Shown here: piece after piece, positions 33,068 through 35,314 of the stretch | Numbering within the stretch: position 1 is the first letter of the stretch | Layout of the letters: each line of letters begins with the position of its first letter | Position numbers and translations under genes: made by a program | Notes under the pieces: generated by a model | What the model was told of the DNA's origin: nothing | What the model saw: the letters and a program-made list of their open reading frames with translations, nothing else | Databases searched by the model: none | From: Gaiellasilicea sp031371615 | GTDB taxonomy: Bacteria > Actinomycetota > Thermoleophilia > Gaiellales > Gaiellaceae | Length of the DNA stretch: 35,314 nucleotides | Reading direction: 5' to 3' | Assembly (NCBI GenBank): GCA_031371615.1 | Contig: JANMJY010000265.1 | Coordinates: 1 to 35,314, forward strand

Positions 33068-33832
33068 TTAGCGCCGGGCTCGGCCGCGAAAAGCTCGATA
33101 GCGATACAGCGGCCGGAAGCCGTGAGCCTCGTAGATCGACACGGCCATCGCCGAGGACTGAAGGGTGGCGAGGGTACAGCCAGCACTCGCTCCGGCCATG
33201 ATCGCCGCCAGCGTCATCGCCCATCCGTATCCTCGCCGGCGGGCCGCCTCAGCGGTCCCGACGTTGTACACACCCACGACGCCATCGGCGTGGAAGCTCA
33301 TCGATCTGGCCACCGGCGCGCTGCCCTCATAGCCGAGGAAGAGCGCCCAGGCTGGGTCGTCGACGACCGTCTGCGAGAGCCAGGTCGCGTACAGGTCAGG
33401 CCTCCCGCTCGAGCGAACGAACTCTTCGAAATCCGCCTGCTCCGCGACCCGCACGATCCGCAGGCCCTCGGGGAGGGCGAGCGCTGTCGGCAGGTCGGTC
33501 AGGATCATTGCGGGCCAGGAAAAGTCAGCGTCTTCTTCGAGCCCGAGGTCATGCACGACAGGCAGCAGCCCATCGTCGACCCGTTCGCGCAGCTGCACCA
33601 GAAAGGACAGTCCCGCAACCCGTACTGCCTCCACGGCTCCGATCAGCGCAGCAGCGTCGACATCGTCCTCGACCGGCAGAACCTCGTTGAAGAGGGCGAG
33701 CGGGCTGCCGGTGGCCGCGACCACCACGCCTCCTGCACGTCGCAAAACGCAACGTGGTTGCTGCTGCGCTAGGGACGAAAAGGCCTCCACCATGTTTCCA
33801 TGGGCACGGCGGGCCAGTCCAGCATCCTCCAT
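33068..33832 (-). CDS. GNAT family N-acetyltransferase
   Basis: This 254-residue protein has a C-terminal GNAT domain. The acetyl-CoA loop is ARRRGYGWAMTLAAI (Q/R-x-x-G-x-G/A type), followed by TLATLQSSAMAVSIYEAHGFRPLYRYRAF, the usual end strands with the YEAHGF motif. The N-terminal half (to about residue 125) looks like a degenerate second domain, as in tandem-GNAT proteins. The acceptor is unknown. It is monocistronic. Its TAA stop meets the TAG of a plus-strand frame at 33068-33071. Met14 is an alternative start. Confidence 0.85.
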   Translation of the reverse strand: MEDAGLARRAHGNMVEAFSSLAQQQPRCVLRRAGGVVVAATGSPLALFNEVLPVEDDVDAAALIGAVEAVRVAGLSFLVQLRERVDDGLLPVVHDLGLEEDADFSWPAMILTDLPTALALPEGLRIVRVAEQADFEEFVRSSGRPDLYATWLSQTVVDDPAWALFLGYEGSAPVARSMSFHADGVVGVYNVGTAEAARRRGYGWAMTLAAIMAGASAGCTLATLQSSAMAVSIYEAHGFRPLYRYRAFRGRARR

Positions 33833-33893
33833 CGTGAACGACGATATACGGCGCCGCCCCGATCTCCCCGATCTGCAGGGAGAGCCTCACTAG

Positions 33894-34002
33894 CGGAAAG
33901 CCTACCTCGCTCTTTCGAGTGCTTGGGGCTTGCTCGTCTGCAGCGGACGCGGTCCCGACGTCAAGGACATCGAGCTCATGATCCTCCGTCAGGAGCTTGC
34001 GG
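33894..34002 (+). pseudogene. 5' remnant of an integrase/transposase gene (IS3/IS481-like)
   Basis: After a TAG at 33891-33893 the plus strand reads RKAYLALSSAWGLLVCSGRG and then PDVKDIELMILRQELA. It loses homology exactly where the convergent response-regulator gene ends (stop at 34003-34005). The KDIELxxLRxELA motif is the familiar N-terminus of actinobacterial integrase-core transposases, where it is followed by VLRRQ. Only about 36 codons remain and no start is present. It is a footprint of a former insertion sequence. No terminal repeats were seen. Confidence 0.5.
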
Positions 34003-34677
34003 CTAACAGCCCTCCGTTGCCTCTCCACCGGCCTGGACGAGCCCTGACTCGTAGGCGAGGACGACGGCCTGAACGCGGTCGCGGAGCTCGAGCTTCGCAA
34101 GGATGTGCGTCAGGTGGGTCTTCACGGTCGCGTCGCTCACAAAGAGCGTCGAAGCGATCTCGGCGTTCGAGAGGCCACGCGCGACCAGCTTCAGCACCTC
34201 GAGCTCGCGCTGGGTGAGCTCGGAGAGCAGCGCCGGAGCGCCCGCGCCCGGCGGCGGTCGCCGAACGAATCCCTCGATCAGGCGGCGCGTGATCGCCGGC
34301 GCGAGCAGGGCCTCCCCCGCCGCGACGACGCGCACGGCGTCGGCGAGCTGCTCGGGGCGGACGTCTTTAAGCAGGAAACCGCTCGCTCCTGCCTTCATTG
34401 CCTCGTAGACGTATTCGTCGAGGTCGAAGGTGGTCAGGATGAGGACGCGCGTGGCGCCATCGTCGCTCAGGAGGCGCCGGGTCGCCTCCAGCCCGTCCAG
34501 CTCGGGCATGCGGATATCCATCAGGACGACGTCGGGCCGGAGCTCCCGCGCTTGGGCCACGGCTTCCTTTCCGTCACCCGCCTCGCCGACGACCTGGATG
34601 TCCTTCTGGGTCTCGAGGATCAGGCGGAAGCCGCCGCGTACGAGCGCCTGGTCGTCGGCGATCAGGACGCGGATCAC
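34003..34677 (-). CDS. NarL/FixJ-type response regulator with LuxR helix-turn-helix
   Basis: This 224-residue regulator has an N-terminal receiver domain with acidic pair D8-D9, phosphoacceptor D54 (VLMDIRMPE), T82 and K104. The C-terminal LuxR-type DNA-binding domain (LTQRELEVLKLVARGLSNAEIASTLFVSDATVKTHLTHIL) lies at about 155-215. GTG 34677 overlaps the kinase stop (GTGA), so kinase and regulator are co-translated. Its targets are unknown. It lies next to the integrase remnant, which ends at its stop codon. Confidence 0.95.
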   Translation of the reverse strand: MIRVLIADDQALVRGGFRLILETQKDIQVVGEAGDGKEAVAQARELRPDVVLMDIRMPELDGLEATRRLLSDDGATRVLILTTFDLDEYVYEAMKAGASGFLLKDVRPEQLADAVRVVAAGEALLAPAITRRLIEGFVRRPPPGAGAPALLSELTQRELEVLKLVARGLSNAEIASTLFVSDATVKTHLTHILAKLELRDRVQAVVLAYESGLVQAGGEATEGC

Positions 34678-35314
34678 GTCTGCGCCGGCTCGATCGGAAG
34701 CCGCGCCCGCACCCTGTAGCCTCCTTCCGCTCGCGGGCCTGCCTCGAGCACGCCGCCGTAGAGCGCAACGCGCTCCCGCATGCCGACGAGCCCGTGCCCG
34801 CCGCCGTCGGCTCTCGCTACGTATCGGCCTTCGTTTGTGATCTCGACCTCGAGCGCGTCGCGCCCGTAGCGGAGCGCGACCCCGGCGCCGACGGGGGTGC
34901 AGTGCTTGCGCGCGTTCGTCAACGCCTCCTGCACGATCCGGTACGCGGCGAGCTCGACGCCGGGCGGGAGGGCACGTGGCGGGCCCGCGACGGCGAACTC
35001 GACCGGAAGACCGGCCGTTCGCACCTGCGCGAGCAACCCTCCGAGCGCGGCCAGGCCGGGCCGGGGCGCGAGCGCAACCTCGGCTTCGTCTACACGCAGG
35101 ATCCCGAGCAGGCGGCGCATCTCGGTCAGCGTTTGGCGCCCGGTCTCCTCGACCGAGACGAGCGGTTCGCACGCCCGCTGTGGCTCCTCGGCGAGGAGCA
35201 GGCGTGCCGCACCCGCCTGGATGGTCATCACGCTGACCGAGTGGGCGATTACATCGTGGAGGTCGCGCGCGACCCGTCGCCGCTCCGCGGCGACAGCGGC
35301 GCGGGCCAGGTCCT
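34674..35314 (-). CDS. NarL-family sensor histidine kinase, C-terminal part (5' end outside the window)
   Basis: The visible 213 codons cover the catalytic half of a HisKA_3 kinase. They include ERRRVARDLHDVIAHSVSVM with the phosphorylated histidine, then the ATPase domain with RIVQEALTNARKHC (N box) and GGGHGLVGMRERVALYGG (G box). It ends in RARLPIEPAQT. The frame remains open to the right edge, so the sensor and membrane part lies beyond base 35314. It should phosphorylate the response regulator that follows with a four-base overlap. An internal Met (35231) is not the start, because the H box lies upstream of it. Confidence 0.93.
   Translation of the reverse strand, partial: DLARAAVAAERRRVARDLHDVIAHSVSVMTIQAGAARLLLAEEPQRACEPLVSVEETGRQTLTEMRRLLGILRVDEAEVALAPRPGLAALGGLLAQVRTAGLPVEFAVAGPPRALPPGVELAAYRIVQEALTNARKHCTPVGAGVALRYGRDALEVEITNEGRYVARADGGGHGLVGMRERVALYGGVLEAGPRAEGGYRVRARLPIEPAQT

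Overview
The window is very G+C-rich DNA with G or C at most third codon positions and many GTG starts. Adjoining genes very often share four bases (ATGA or GTGA), and some promoters look leaderless. Together with the gene content (FCD-type GntR regulator, Dpp-type importer, LutABC, NarL-type two-component pair) this suggests a soil actinomycete, possibly of the Thermoleophilia. The phylum is an inference; no rRNA or tRNA gene is present to fix it.

Bases 1-16825 hold a divergent uptake and catabolism locus centred on a GntR/FCD regulator (8632-9342). Leftward from the regulator run two Dpp-type ATPases, a CocE-type hydrolase, a class I aminotransferase, the hydantoinase/oxoprolinase pair HyuA-HyuB and the start of an amidohydrolase that leaves the window. 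Rightward run an enolase-superfamily enzyme, a Tat-exported solute-binding protein, two permeases, an N-acyl-D-amino-acid deacylase and a threonine-aldolase-like PLP enzyme. The importer is therefore split over two divergent operons. Bases 16822-18446 are a small leftward pair, a metallophosphoesterase and an amidohydrolase.

Bases 18470-29347 hold three more enolase-superfamily enzymes and two operons diverging from about 25.75 kb. The leftward one encodes an enolase-superfamily enzyme, a class III aminotransferase, a DoeB/aspartoacylase-like deacylase, an MFS exporter and a neutral-ceramidase-like hydrolase. The rightward one encodes a second DoeB-like deacylase, a second ceramidase-like hydrolase and a galactonate-dehydratase-like enolase. 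Both divergent promoter regions (9.35 kb and 25.76 kb) carry the same double operator, two ATTGTCRA-type elements exactly 18 bp apart. This is the best evidence that the GntR protein controls one system that imports an acylated or amide-bonded compound, deacylates it, and dehydrates or epimerises the released acid.

Bases 29300-30172 are a decaying stretch: a TetR-like C-terminal remnant and a secreted-protein gene interrupted by an in-frame TGA. Bases 30210-32925 are lutABC (lactate oxidation). The right end has a GNAT acetyltransferase, a short integrase/transposase remnant, a NarL-type response regulator and the 3' part of its histidine kinase gene. The only gaps longer than about 100 bases are 8502-8631 (hairpins), 29348-29527 (remnant), 32926-33067 and 33833-34002; no gap exceeds 300 bases.
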